Shown here one piece after another: positions 42,510 to 52,172 of a DNA stretch of 64,000 nucleotides. Under the pieces are notes generated by a model. It searched no databases, was not told the DNA's origin, and worked only from the letters and a program-made list of their open reading frames with translations. The DNA comes from Bacteroidia bacterium. Lineage in GTDB: Bacteria; Bacteroidota; Bacteroidia; Flavobacteriales_E; Vicingaceae. Location of the stretch: contig JAUHYR010000002.1 of the NCBI GenBank assembly GCA_030426475.1, forward strand, positions 1 to 64,000. Direction: 5' to 3'. The stretch's first letter is position 1; each line of letters begins with the position of its first letter. The position numbers were made by a program, and so were the translations under genes.

Positions 42510-44996
42510 ATGAGAAAATTTACACTTGCACTTATCTTTTTGTTCATAAATGGGTTAGTTATATGTCAGCAAAATGTATTAGTAATTGATTATAACAATT
42601 CGTTTTCTAGTGACCAACAAAACAATGGAAGCCAAATCTACAATAGATTAGTAGCTACACAAACCAGTGTTACTAGAGTTGCTGCCATTCCGGCTACAAT
42701 AAACCCTGCTACTTATCAGCAAGTTTGGATTTTTGGAAATACAGGACTTCCTGTACCTGCTACAATGAATCCAATTGTAAACTATATGAATGCTGGGGGA
42801 GCTGTTTATTTTCAATCTGAGGTAAGTTGTTGTAATAATCAAGCTGCTTTTTTAGATGCTTTAATTAATAATACCGTAAGTGCTGGAGGTTTAATTACTC
42901 ACAATATTACTCAAGGACCATACTACCAAACTATTTCAAATACGCCATGTAGCCCGCTTACTACTTATGGAGCTGCTGAAAGACCTTTTGTTGGTACGCC
43001 TGCTGTTAACGTTTTATTTCAATTAAATACTTTTTGTAGTGCAACAAATGCCGGAGATGTTGTTGGAGTTCAATTTAGAAATTGTGATATGATTTCCGGT
43101 CAAGGTGCTTTAATTGGTATCGGAGATTTTAATGTTTTCCCTCAATCCGGTGCATGTGGAACAGTGGGGATTTTGGGAACACCAAATAGACTTCCACTTA
43201 TTGATATGATTGCAAATTTGCTTCCAAACCTATTAAACTGCAATACTTCTTCTCAACCCACTTTTGATATTAAAGATACGATAGTTTGTGGTAATCCTAT
43301 TGTTTTTACTTCACCTTTAATAAGTCCTGGATATAACTATTTGTGGTCAAATGGAGCAACAACCAGCTCTACTACCATTAATACTTCAGGAATACATTGG
43401 TTAAGAGTAGAATTAGCGCCCGGATGTTTTGTGACAGATAGTTTTACAATTACCTATAATAGTTCAACTACAATAAACGTTAATGATCCTTCTATTTGTG
43501 CAGGACAAACTGCAACTATATCTGCAACACCCAACCCTACTGGAGGAAGCTATAGTTGGGCTCCAACGGGAGATACAACAGCCACTATTTCAGTTAATCC
43601 AGGAGTTACCACCAATTATATTGTCACCTATTCACTTAATGGCTGTATTGTAAGAGATACTGCTACTGTAAATGTTAACCCACTTCCAAATACTGATTTT
43701 AGTTTTACGAATATGTGTCATGGGTTTGCAATACCTCTAAATGATATATCCAATATTTTATCAGGGGCAATCGTTGGTTGGAATTGGAGTTTTGGGGATG
43801 GTTCTCCAAATGAAAACTTACAAAACTCTAATCATCTTTATAATGGTTGTGGAACATATAATGTTACTTTAACAACAACTTCTGATAGTGGTTGTGCATC
43901 AACAATAACAAAAGCTGTAGAAGTTTTCCCATTACCGCAAGCTAATTTCTCAGCAACTGAAGTTTGTCATGGAACAGCCACACAGTTTACCGATTTAAGT
44001 ACAGTAAGTTGTGGTTCTACAAATGGAACTATTGCGAATTGGGATTGGGATTTTGGTGATGTTAATGCCTCCTCAACGCAAAATCCAACCCATAACTACG
44101 CTACATTTGGAAATTACAATTCAACTCTAGTAGTTACAAGTAACAATGGTTGCAAAGATTCCATTACTCTGCCGATTAATGTTTATGACAATCCTCCTGC
44201 TGATTTTGTATCTGACACGAATGGCGGGTGTGCACCCGTATGTGTAACATTAACTGCAAATGGTGGTGGAACCCCTGTATCCGGAATGTCATATCTATGG
44301 AACTATGGAGACGATTCAAATGGTTCTGGAATTAACTCAACTCATTGCTTTCAAAATACTGGATTAGTTACTAAATATTTCAATGTAACTCTTACTACTA
44401 TTATGAACTATGGTACTAAACAGTGTACAACAGTTACTACTAAAAATAATTTTATTTCTGCTTATCCTCAACCTATTGCAGAATTTGACTGGAGTCCTGC
44501 TTCATTAAATATCTTGTTTTCTCCGGAAGCTAAATTTACCGATAATTCATTAGGAGGTGCCTATCAATGGTATTGGGATTTTGGTGATGGAAGCACATCA
44601 ACCTATCAAAATCCTTCACATTTATATCTTGATTCAGGAAATTATACCGTTTGGTTATATATTGAAACGCAATTTGGTTGCAAAGACAGTATATGGAAAA
44701 AATTAAGAGTTGAGCCTGAATTTGCGATTTATATACCAAATACTTTTACTCCCGATAAAGACGGTGTTAATGATTATTTTACTTTTAAAGGGTTTGGATT
44801 AGAAGAAGCAACTATGATGATTTTTGACCGATGGGGAGAACTAGTTTATGAAGCTGATGGTTTAGATGCTAAATGGGATGGAAAAATAAAAGGACAAGAA
44901 ATCGGTAAAACAGACATTTATATTTATCGTATTGAATTTAAAAATGTAAAAGGCGATTACCAAACATATATTGGTAAAGTTACAATACTTAGATAA
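42510..44996 (+). CDS. PKD adhesin with Rossmann-like N-module, T9SS type B (adhesin 2)
   Basis: 828 residues. The signal peptide ends near LVICQ. Residues about 20-245 form a module beginning QQNVLVIDYNNSFSSDQ, then YQQVWIFGN and MNAGGAVYFQSEVSCCNN, which looks like a GATase/Rossmann-type alpha-beta fold; its activity is unknown. A segment with YLWSNGATTSSTTINTSG and one Ig-like repeat follow, then four PKD repeats. The end is NTFTPDKDGVNDYFTFKG, FDRWGELVYEA and WDGKIKG, a type B sorting domain. The N-module is nearly the same in adhesin 3, and the four PKDs match the last four of adhesin 1. Confidence 0.88.
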   Translation: MRKFTLALIFLFINGLVICQQNVLVIDYNNSFSSDQQNNGSQIYNRLVATQTSVTRVAAIPATINPATYQQVWIFGNTGLPVPATMNPIVNYMNAGGAVYFQSEVSCCNNQAAFLDALINNTVSAGGLITHNITQGPYYQTISNTPCSPLTTYGAAERPFVGTPAVNVLFQLNTFCSATNAGDVVGVQFRNCDMISGQGALIGIGDFNVFPQSGACGTVGILGTPNRLPLIDMIANLLPNLLNCNTSSQPTFDIKDTIVCGNPIVFTSPLISPGYNYLWSNGATTSSTTINTSGIHWLRVELAPGCFVTDSFTITYNSSTTINVNDPSICAGQTATISATPNPTGGSYSWAPTGDTTATISVNPGVTTNYIVTYSLNGCIVRDTATVNVNPLPNTDFSFTNMCHGFAIPLNDISNILSGAIVGWNWSFGDGSPNENLQNSNHLYNGCGTYNVTLTTTSDSGCASTITKAVEVFPLPQANFSATEVCHGTATQFTDLSTVSCGSTNGTIANWDWDFGDVNASSTQNPTHNYATFGNYNSTLVVTSNNGCKDSITLPINVYDNPPADFVSDTNGGCAPVCVTLTANGGGTPVSGMSYLWNYGDDSNGSGINSTHCFQNTGLVTKYFNVTLTTIMNYGTKQCTTVTTKNNFISAYPQPIAEFDWSPASLNILFSPEAKFTDNSLGGAYQWYWDFGDGSTSTYQNPSHLYLDSGNYTVWLYIETQFGCKDSIWKKLRVEPEFAIYIPNTFTPDKDGVNDYFTFKGFGLEEATMMIFDRWGELVYEADGLDAKWDGKIKGQEIGKTDIYIYRIEFKNVKGDYQTYIGKVTILR

Positions 44997-45020
44997 TCAT
45001 AACTTATTAAATATTAGTAC

Positions 45021-45046
45021 AAAAGGTTGCTTCGGCAACCTTTTTT
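45021..45046 (+). terminator. UUCG-loop terminator after adhesin 2
   Basis: AAAAGGTTGC, TTCG, GCAACCTTTT: a 10-bp stem and T run, nearly identical to that after adhesin 1. An earlier in-frame ATG at 45027 for the next gene lies inside this hairpin, which argues for the start at 45081. Confidence 0.9.
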
Positions 45047-45049
45047 GCT

Positions 45050-45057
45050 TAAATTCG
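45050..45057 (+). promoter_or_regulatory. -7 box TAAATTCG for adhesin 3
   Basis: The TAnnTTCG variant, 23 nt before the ATG at 45081, in the same position after a UUCG terminator as the box of adhesin 2. Confidence 0.5.
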
Positions 45058-45080
45058 TCATTCAACTAAACCCCTTATTT

Positions 45081-48000
45081 ATGAGAAAGCTACTTCTTAC
45101 CTATATCTTACTGGCTATAAGTGGATTAATTTTTTGTCAGCAAAATGTATTAGTTATTGACTATAACAATGCATTTTCAAGTGATCAACAAAACAACGGT
45201 AGCCAAATATATAATCGGCTAGTCGCCACTCAAACAAGCGTTACAAGAGTAGCCGCTATACCGGCTACAATAAATCCTGCTACGTACCAGCAAGTTTGGA
45301 TATTTGGTAATATGGGAGCTCCTTCTGCTGCAATTTTAAATCCGGTGGTCAATTACATGAATGCAGGTGGTGCAGTTTATGTTCAATCAGAGGTAAGTTG
45401 TTGTAATAACCAAGCAGCTTATTTAGACGCGCTAATTAATGCTACTGTAACAGCTGGTGGATCAATCACACATAATGTAACTCAAGGACCTTATTATCAA
45501 ACCGTATCTAATACTCCCTGTACTCAAATCACTACTTATGGAGCTGCAGAAAGACCATTCTTAGGTACTCCCGCTGCTAATATTCTATTTCAATTAAATA
45601 ATGTTTGTGGAAATACAAGGGTCGGTGATGTAGTTGGAGTTCAATTTCGAAACTGTGATATGATTTCAGGTCAGGGAGCATTAATCGGGACTGGTGATTT
45701 TAACATTTTTCCTCAATCCGGTGCTTGCGGTACTGTAGGAATTTTAGGAACACCGAATAGACTTCCGCTTATTGATATGATTGCAAACCTACTTCCAAAC
45801 CTTTTAAATTGTAACACTTCTACTCAACCAACATTTGATATTAGAGATACTGTTGTTTGTGGAGGACCTTTAACATATACATCCCCATTAATAAGTCCTG
45901 GATACAACTATTTATGGTCAAATAACGCAACTACAACTTCTACTACTATTAACACATCCGGAAAGCATTGGTTAAGAATAGAAATATCACCCGGGTGTTT
46001 TATTACAGATACTTTTAATATTACTTATAATGGTTCTACTGCCGTAACTGTAAATGATACTGCTGTATGTGCAGGACAGTCAGTTACCCTAACCGCTACT
46101 CCTGCTACAAGTGGTGGTACATATAGTTGGACTCCGGGAGGAGCTACAACTCAAAGTATTACTGTAACACCGGGAGCTACAACAAATTATATAGTCACAT
46201 ACACACTAGGAGGATGTACCGGAACAGATACTGGAACAGTAACCATTAACCCTATTCCAACAGTAAATGTTAATAATACTACTATTTGTCCGGGTCAAAC
46301 TGCCACTTTAACAGCTACTCCAAGCGTTACGGGAGGAACTTATAGTTGGACACCAGGAGGAATGACAACCCAAACAATAAATGTTACTCCAGGCGCTACA
46401 ACCACTTATAATGTTACATATACGCTTAATGGGTGTACAGGGACTGGAAGTGGAACTGTTACAATTAGTCCGGCACCAACCCTTACAGTTAATAACGCTA
46501 CTATTTGTGCAGGGCAGCAAGCAACCATAACAGCAACACCCAGTGTGACCGGTGGCACATATAGTTGGACACCGGGAGGAATGACAACCCAGACAATAAA
46601 TGTTAGCCCATTAAGTACTACTACCTATACTATTACTTATGACCTTAATAGTTGTATAGCTACAGATTCTGGAATTGTAACGGTTAATCCGGTACCAACT
46701 CCCGGATTTACTTTTACTTCACAGTGTCAAGGAACAGCTATTAATTTCACAAATACTTCGGCTATTGCTAGCGGAACAATGAGTTACACATGGGACTTTG
46801 GTGACAATTCTCCAACAAGTTCAAATGTTAATCCAAGTCATATTTATACTACTTGCGGAACTTACTCAGTAAAATTAATTACTACTTCAAATAACGGATG
46901 TATTGACTCTGTTTCGCAAAATGTACAAGTTTACTGTTTACCAACGGCTAATTTTAACTTCACAAGTGTTTGTTTAGGTAATCAAACTTGTTTTACAGAT
47001 AGTTCTTATGTTACTGGCAGCACAATTAATAATTGGAGCTGGAATTTTGGGGATGGAAGCCCTGTCAATAATACCGGAAACCCTTGTCATACATATATTG
47101 CGGCAAATCAAACTCCTGGTTATTCGGTTACATTATCCATTACAACAGCTCAAGGATGTACAGGCAATATAAGTAAAAATGTACCTGTGTATGTTGTTCC
47201 AACAGCCTCTTTTAGTGTATCAAATGAGTGTTTAAACAATGCCGTAAACATTACGGATAACTCTGTAAATGCCGTAAATTATAATTGGGCTTTCGGAGAC
47301 GGAAATACTTCAAATACAACTGGAAATCAATCCCATAACTATAATGCGCCAGGAACATATAATATTCAACTTATACTCAGCTCCGGTACTTGCACCGACA
47401 CTTTTACTGCTCCTGTTACCGTTCATCCTATGCCAACCGCAGACTTTAACTTCACCAATGTATGTGATGGTTTAGTAATGCCTTTAAATGATAATTCAAA
47501 CATATCTGCCGGAAGTATTACTCAGTGGGATTGGAATTATGGTGATGTTACTCCAAATGGAAACACACAAAATACAACACACAGTTATGGAAACTGTGGA
47601 CCCTATAATGTAACATTAACGGTTACTTCTGATAGTGGATGTACTGATGCGGTAACTAAACCCGTTGAAGTTTACCCATTACCACAAGCCAATTATACTA
47701 CAACCGAAACTTGCCTTGGAACTGCAGCCCAGTTTACAGACTTAAGTAGTGTTAACTGCGGAACGACTAATGGAGCTATAACAAATTGGAATTGGACTTT
47801 TGGGGATTCATCTCCTAGCCAAGGAGCACAAAACCCTAGCTATACCTATGGAAGTTCCGGTAATTACAATTCCCAACTTGTGGTTACAAGTTCAAACGGA
47901 TGTAAAGACTCTATGGTAGTCACTGTAAATGTTTATGACAACCCTGACATTAGTTTTTCAGTTGATAAAGAAAGTGGTTGTACTCCGGTTTGTGTTAATT

Positions 48001-48737
48001 TTATTAATAATAGCAACAACCCTATTGGAACTACAACATACACATGGTCTTTAGGGGATGGCACTAATACCTCAGGAAATACACCAAGTCATTGCTACAG
48101 CAATAATAGTTTATCTGCAAAAACATTTGACGTAACTGTTGGAGCTATTACAAATTATGGAACAAAACAGTGTACGTCTAGTTTAACACAAAATGCAATG
48201 GTAACGGTTTACCCTCTTCCTATTGCAGAGTTTGATTTTTCTCCGGTAAATCCTAATGTTTTAAATGCAAATGTTGATTTTATGAATATGTCACAAGGTG
48301 GAAGTGTATGGAGTTGGAATTTTGGTGATGGAGGTACTTCGTCAAATCAAAACCCATCTCACTTATATAAAGATTCTGGAAATTACATTATATGGCTAAA
48401 CATTGAAAACTCTTATGGCTGTAAAGACAGTATTTATAAAACTATTAGAGTTGAACCGGACTTTATGCTTTATATTCCAAATACATTTACGCCTGATGGG
48501 GATAAAAACAACAATTACTTTAGTGTAAAAGGTTATGGCTATAAAAACCTTACTATGTTAATTTTTGATAGATGGGGAGAAGTAATATACGAAGGACACC
48601 AGATGGATTCTAAATGGGATGGAAGCATAAAAGGAGGAGCTATTGGAAAAACAGATGTTTATACCTATAAAATTGAAGTAGAAGATTTAAAAGGAGAAAG
48701 TCATACCTATATCGGAAAAGTGACTCTTCTCAAGTAG
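45081..48737 (+). CDS. Mosaic Ig/PKD adhesin with Rossmann-like N-module, T9SS type B (adhesin 3)
   Basis: 1218 residues from the ATG at 45081, chosen because it starts the signal peptide MRKLLLTYILLAISGLIFCQ and follows a promoter box. The N-module (residues about 20-245) is the same as in adhesin 2. Three Ig-like repeats follow (GTYSWTPGGATTQSITVTPG, TYSWTPGGMTTQTINVTPG and a third copy), then seven PKD repeats that match PKDs 4-10 of adhesin 1 in order. The end is NTFTPDGDKNNNYFSVKG, FDRWGEVIYEG and WDGSIKGG, a type B sorting domain. Expected location: cell surface, as an adhesin or biofilm protein. Confidence 0.88.
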   Translation: MRKLLLTYILLAISGLIFCQQNVLVIDYNNAFSSDQQNNGSQIYNRLVATQTSVTRVAAIPATINPATYQQVWIFGNMGAPSAAILNPVVNYMNAGGAVYVQSEVSCCNNQAAYLDALINATVTAGGSITHNVTQGPYYQTVSNTPCTQITTYGAAERPFLGTPAANILFQLNNVCGNTRVGDVVGVQFRNCDMISGQGALIGTGDFNIFPQSGACGTVGILGTPNRLPLIDMIANLLPNLLNCNTSTQPTFDIRDTVVCGGPLTYTSPLISPGYNYLWSNNATTTSTTINTSGKHWLRIEISPGCFITDTFNITYNGSTAVTVNDTAVCAGQSVTLTATPATSGGTYSWTPGGATTQSITVTPGATTNYIVTYTLGGCTGTDTGTVTINPIPTVNVNNTTICPGQTATLTATPSVTGGTYSWTPGGMTTQTINVTPGATTTYNVTYTLNGCTGTGSGTVTISPAPTLTVNNATICAGQQATITATPSVTGGTYSWTPGGMTTQTINVSPLSTTTYTITYDLNSCIATDSGIVTVNPVPTPGFTFTSQCQGTAINFTNTSAIASGTMSYTWDFGDNSPTSSNVNPSHIYTTCGTYSVKLITTSNNGCIDSVSQNVQVYCLPTANFNFTSVCLGNQTCFTDSSYVTGSTINNWSWNFGDGSPVNNTGNPCHTYIAANQTPGYSVTLSITTAQGCTGNISKNVPVYVVPTASFSVSNECLNNAVNITDNSVNAVNYNWAFGDGNTSNTTGNQSHNYNAPGTYNIQLILSSGTCTDTFTAPVTVHPMPTADFNFTNVCDGLVMPLNDNSNISAGSITQWDWNYGDVTPNGNTQNTTHSYGNCGPYNVTLTVTSDSGCTDAVTKPVEVYPLPQANYTTTETCLGTAAQFTDLSSVNCGTTNGAITNWNWTFGDSSPSQGAQNPSYTYGSSGNYNSQLVVTSSNGCKDSMVVTVNVYDNPDISFSVDKESGCTPVCVNFINNSNNPIGTTTYTWSLGDGTNTSGNTPSHCYSNNSLSAKTFDVTVGAITNYGTKQCTSSLTQNAMVTVYPLPIAEFDFSPVNPNVLNANVDFMNMSQGGSVWSWNFGDGGTSSNQNPSHLYKDSGNYIIWLNIENSYGCKDSIYKTIRVEPDFMLYIPNTFTPDGDKNNNYFSVKGYGYKNLTMLIFDRWGEVIYEGHQMDSKWDGSIKGGAIGKTDVYTYKIEVEDLKGESHTYIGKVTLLK

Positions 48738-48758
48738 CTTTTATTATATAACTAAGTT

Positions 48759-48790
48759 AAAAGGTCGTGAAATTTCATGGCCTTTTTTTT
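48759..48790. terminator. Bidirectional terminator between adhesin 3 and the MBL-fold gene
   Basis: AAAAGGTCGTGAA pairs with TTTCATGGCCTTTT through wobble pairs, followed by T. The MBL-fold stop codon lies at its right edge on the minus strand. Confidence 0.7.
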
Positions 48791-49550
48791 ATAAATCAAC
48801 TTGAAGCCCATCGTAAGCAATTTCAATATTTTTAGGCAATTCTATTGACACATCTTTGTGTTTGCCCATAAGATGACTGATATGAGTTAAATACGTTTTC
48901 TTGGGTTTTATAATGCTTGCCCACTCAATTGCTTCCTTAAGGTTTAAGTGAGATATATGTTCTGTCTTGCGTAATGCATTTAAAACCAAAATATCTAGCC
49001 CTTTTAATTTTTGCAGTTCTATTTCTGAAATGGTTTTAGCATCTGTGATGTAAGCAAAATTATTTATCCGAAATCCGAAAACCTGCATTTTATAGTGCAT
49101 CACCTCAATAGGAGTAATTTTTACTCCGTTAATCTCAAAGTCTTTATTTTCAATTTGATTTATATGCAATTGCGGGACACCGGGATATTTCTCACTTTCA
49201 AAAGCATAATAAAATTCCCGTTTTAATGCTCTAATTACATTATCAGAAGCATAAATCTCCATATCCTTTTTTTGTTTGAAATTAAAAGCCCTTACGTCAT
49301 CCAATCCGGCAATATGATCTTTATGTTCATGTGTAAATAAAACTGCATCTAGCTTTTGAATATTTTCACGAAGCATTTGCTGACGAAAATCAGGACCGGT
49401 ATCTATAACAAAAGTTTGATTGGCTACTTCAACAAGTACAGATGTCCTCAATCTATCATCTTTTTTATCTCCTGATAAACATACTTCACAATTGCATGCA
49501 ATTACAGGAATACCTTGAGAAGTTCCGGTACCTAAAAAAGTTACTTTCAT
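48789..49550 (-). CDS. Metallo-beta-lactamase-fold phosphodiesterase, PhnP-like
   Basis: 253 residues. FLGTGTSQGIP starts the fold, TSVLVEVANQTFVIDTGPDF gives the first metal Asp, and FTHEHKDHIAGLDD is the HxHxDH motif; GFRINNFAYITDAK and YLTHISHLMGKHKD complete the dinuclear site. CNCEVC near the N-terminus is the extra zinc site of the PhnP branch, whose members cleave cyclic phosphodiesters such as 5-phosphoribosyl 1,2-cyclic phosphate. No phosphonate genes are near, so the substrate here may differ. It follows nifS by 33 nt and may be in the same transcript. Confidence 0.85.
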   Translation of the reverse strand: MKVTFLGTGTSQGIPVIACNCEVCLSGDKKDDRLRTSVLVEVANQTFVIDTGPDFRQQMLRENIQKLDAVLFTHEHKDHIAGLDDVRAFNFKQKKDMEIYASDNVIRALKREFYYAFESEKYPGVPQLHINQIENKDFEINGVKITPIEVMHYKMQVFGFRINNFAYITDAKTISEIELQKLKGLDILVLNALRKTEHISHLNLKEAIEWASIIKPKKTYLTHISHLMGKHKDVSIELPKNIEIAYDGLQVDL

Positions 49551-49583
49551 TGATTCAGTTAAAAACTGACTAAAGATAAAAAA

Positions 49584-50714
49584 TTAAGATAGAAGCTTCT
49601 GAAGAACGGAAATAGTATAGTCAATATCGTCCTTTGTATTAAATCGTCCAAAAGAAAAACGAATGTTTAATGCGTCTTTAGGAACACCTATTGCCTCTAA
49701 TACATGACTTCCCTTTGACGCTCCGGAAGAACAAGCACTACCGCCTGAAGCAGCTATTCCGTGAATATCTAAACTATATAAAAAAGTAGCTGCCATTTGG
49801 TTAGCAGGCAATTGAATATTTAGCACTGTATAAAGCGAATCAAACTCACATTTCCCATTAAACTTCACATCAGGAAGCACTCTTTTTAATTCAGATATCA
49901 TGTGTGATTTTAAAGATGAAATATCTTTTTGATGCTCTTCCATATCTCTATGGGCAATTTCCATTGCTTTGGCAAGCCCAACTATTCCATAAACATTTTC
50001 TGTTCCCGCTCTCAATCCTCTCTCTTGACCACCACCCGTAATAAGTGAAGTAAGTTTGTGCTTTTTATTGGCATATAAAAACCCAATCCCTTTTGGCCCA
50101 TGAAATTTATGTGCTGAACAGGAAAGAAAATCTAATCCAATTTCTTTTGTATCAATTTTATAATGACACATTGTTTGAACAGTGTCTGAATGAAATAATG
50201 CATTGTGCTTTTTACAAATATCTGACACTTCTTTTAAAGGAAGTAAGTTGCCGATTTCATTATTAGCATGCATTAAGGTAACTAATGTTTTCTCATTGTT
50301 TTTAGATAAAATATCCTCCAGTTGGTTTAAATCAATACAACCTGTATCATCTAAATCAAGAAGAGTAATTTTAGTATTATGAATTTTTTGGACTTTTTCT
50401 AAGGTATGACCGATTGCATGATGTTCAATACAAGTAGAAACAATATGTTTAACTCTCATTTCACATACAGCTGCATTTACAATCATATTGTCAGCTTCTG
50501 TTCCCCCTGAAGTAAAAATTATTTCCGCAGCTTCTGCATTAATAAACTTAGCTATTTTTCTTCTTGATGTTTCTATTAAAGCTTTCGTTTCACGCCCAAA
50601 TGAATGAATAGATGATGGATTACCATAATTTGATTGTAAAACAGGTATCATAGCCTCAACAACTTCCGGGTCTATTTGTGTAGTAGCAGCGTTATCTAAA
50701 TATACTTTCCTCAT
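49584..50714 (-). CDS. Cysteine desulfurase (NifS/IscS family)
   Basis: 376 residues. This PLP enzyme removes sulfur from cysteine and passes it to Fe-S assembly or tRNA thiolation. SAHKFHGPKG holds the Schiff-base lysine, IEHHAIGHTLEKV the His of the PLP stack, and GGSACSSGASKGSHVL the nucleophile C328. The long catalytic loop and its length fit class I (NifS/IscS). IscU- or SufU-type scaffold genes are not adjacent. A TAATTTTG box ends only 6 nt before the ATG, so the mRNA may have almost no leader. Confidence 0.93.
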   Translation of the reverse strand: MRKVYLDNAATTQIDPEVVEAMIPVLQSNYGNPSSIHSFGRETKALIETSRRKIAKFINAEAAEIIFTSGGTEADNMIVNAAVCEMRVKHIVSTCIEHHAIGHTLEKVQKIHNTKITLLDLDDTGCIDLNQLEDILSKNNEKTLVTLMHANNEIGNLLPLKEVSDICKKHNALFHSDTVQTMCHYKIDTKEIGLDFLSCSAHKFHGPKGIGFLYANKKHKLTSLITGGGQERGLRAGTENVYGIVGLAKAMEIAHRDMEEHQKDISSLKSHMISELKRVLPDVKFNGKCEFDSLYTVLNIQLPANQMAATFLYSLDIHGIAASGGSACSSGASKGSHVLEAIGVPKDALNIRFSFGRFNTKDDIDYTISVLQKLLS

Positions 50715-50720
50715 TGGCTA

Positions 50721-50728
50721 CAAAATTA
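50721..50728 (-). promoter_or_regulatory. -7 box TAATTTTG abutting the cysteine desulfurase start
   Basis: Exact TAnnTTTG on the minus strand, 6 nt before the ATG at 50714. This spacing would put the transcription start at or within a few bases of the ATG. Confidence 0.4.
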
Positions 50729-50777
50729 TCATCCTTATCGTTTAAACCACATTTTATTTTAATCCAAAAAGGTAATC

Positions 50778-52172
50778 CTAATTTTCTTTAATCAATTCTT
50801 TAATGTCACTGATAATTTTCTCCGATAAACTTTCAGCGGTTGATTTCGAAGAACTTTCAGAATAAATTCTAATAATTGGTTCTGTGTTTGACTTTCTCAA
50901 GTGTACCCAATCATTTTCAAATTCAATTTTTACTCCGTCTATCGTATTTATTTTTTCATTGCTATATTTATTCTTAATGCCTTCCAACACCTTTTCTAAA
51001 TCAATTTCAGGTGTCAATTGAACTTTATTTTTGGAAATAATATAGTTGGGATATTTTGCTCTTAACGCTGAACAAGACACATTACTTTTTGCCAAATGAG
51101 TCAAAAATAAAGCTATTCCTACCAATGCATCTCTCCCGTAATGAAGTTTAGGATAAATAATTCCTCCATTTCCCTCTCCACCAATAACAGCATTAGTAGC
51201 TTTCATTTTTTCAACCACATTTACTTCCCCTACTGCACTGGCTTCGTATTTTCCACCAGCTTTTTCCGTCACATCCCTCAATGCTTTGGTTGAAGAAAGG
51301 TTAGAAACAGTATTACCAACATTATTTTTTAAAATATAATCTGCCACCGCAACTAAAGTATATTCTTCTCCAAACATTTCTCCATCTTCACAAACAATAG
51401 CCAGTCGGTCAACATCAGGGTCTACCACAAAACCTAAAAGAGCATTTTTCTTTTTGATTAGCGAAGATATTTCGCTTAAATGTTCAGGCAAAGGCTCAGG
51501 ATTATGAGGGAAATCTCCTGTTGGTTCACAGTATAATGGGATAACTTCTTTAACACCCAAAGCTTTTAATAGTTCAGGAACGTATATTCCACCCGAAGAA
51601 TTTACTGCATCAACAACAATAACAAAGTTTTTACTTTTAATCGCTTCAACATCCACTAGAGGCAAATTCAAAATTTTCTCAATATGAATTTTTAAGTAAC
51701 TGTTGTTTTGAGAATACTTTCCAAGCTGTCTGAATTCAGTAAAATTCAATTCGTCAGACTCAGCTAATTCAAGAACTTTTTTTCCGTCATCACCCGAAAT
51801 AAATTCACCCCTATTATTTAGCAGCTTTAATGCATTCCATTGTGCAGGGTTATGACTAGCCGTTAAAATAATTCCTCCTTGTGCATTTTCCTCCACCACA
51901 GCAACTTCAACGGTTGGCGTAGTGCTTAGTCCTAAATCCACCACATCTATTCCTAAGCCCTGAAGCGTACCACAAACTAAGTTAGAAACCATTGGCCCTG
52001 AAATTCTTGCATCTCTACCTATTACAACTTTATAGTTTTTAGAATTTACTGATTGCTTCAACCAAATACCATAAGCTGAAGTAAATTTTACTATATCGAT
52101 TGGTGTAAGGTTATCGCCTACCTTTCCTCCAATTGTTCCTCTAATTCCTGAAATTGATTTAATTAAACTCAT
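50778..52172 (-). CDS. glmM: Phosphoglucosamine mutase / phosphomannomutase family (GlmM-like)
   Basis: 464 residues from the ATG at 52172 (MSLIKSISGIRGTIGG), a standard family N-terminus. The frame stays open upstream to 52409, but that part is not conserved and runs over the divergent promoter and gene. ILTASHNPAQWNALKL holds the phosphoserine S106, DPDVDRLAIV the Mg2+ loop, EGNGGIIYP the sugar-binding loop, and RKSNTEPIIRIYSES the phosphate-binding loop. The likely reaction is glucosamine-6-P to glucosamine-1-P for peptidoglycan and LPS precursors; phosphomannomutase activity is also possible. It may be transcribed with the desulfurase 63 nt downstream. Confidence 0.9.
   Translation of the reverse strand: MSLIKSISGIRGTIGGKVGDNLTPIDIVKFTSAYGIWLKQSVNSKNYKVVIGRDARISGPMVSNLVCGTLQGLGIDVVDLGLSTTPTVEVAVVEENAQGGIILTASHNPAQWNALKLLNNRGEFISGDDGKKVLELAESDELNFTEFRQLGKYSQNNSYLKIHIEKILNLPLVDVEAIKSKNFVIVVDAVNSSGGIYVPELLKALGVKEVIPLYCEPTGDFPHNPEPLPEHLSEISSLIKKKNALLGFVVDPDVDRLAIVCEDGEMFGEEYTLVAVADYILKNNVGNTVSNLSSTKALRDVTEKAGGKYEASAVGEVNVVEKMKATNAVIGGEGNGGIIYPKLHYGRDALVGIALFLTHLAKSNVSCSALRAKYPNYIISKNKVQLTPEIDLEKVLEGIKNKYSNEKINTIDGVKIEFENDWVHLRKSNTEPIIRIYSESSSKSTAESLSEKIISDIKELIKEN

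Noticed and set aside
38158-48737. PKD repeats read as possible sequence assembly duplications
   Set aside because: Repeats differ at many synonymous sites and have unit-specific residues, so they are true divergent repeats.
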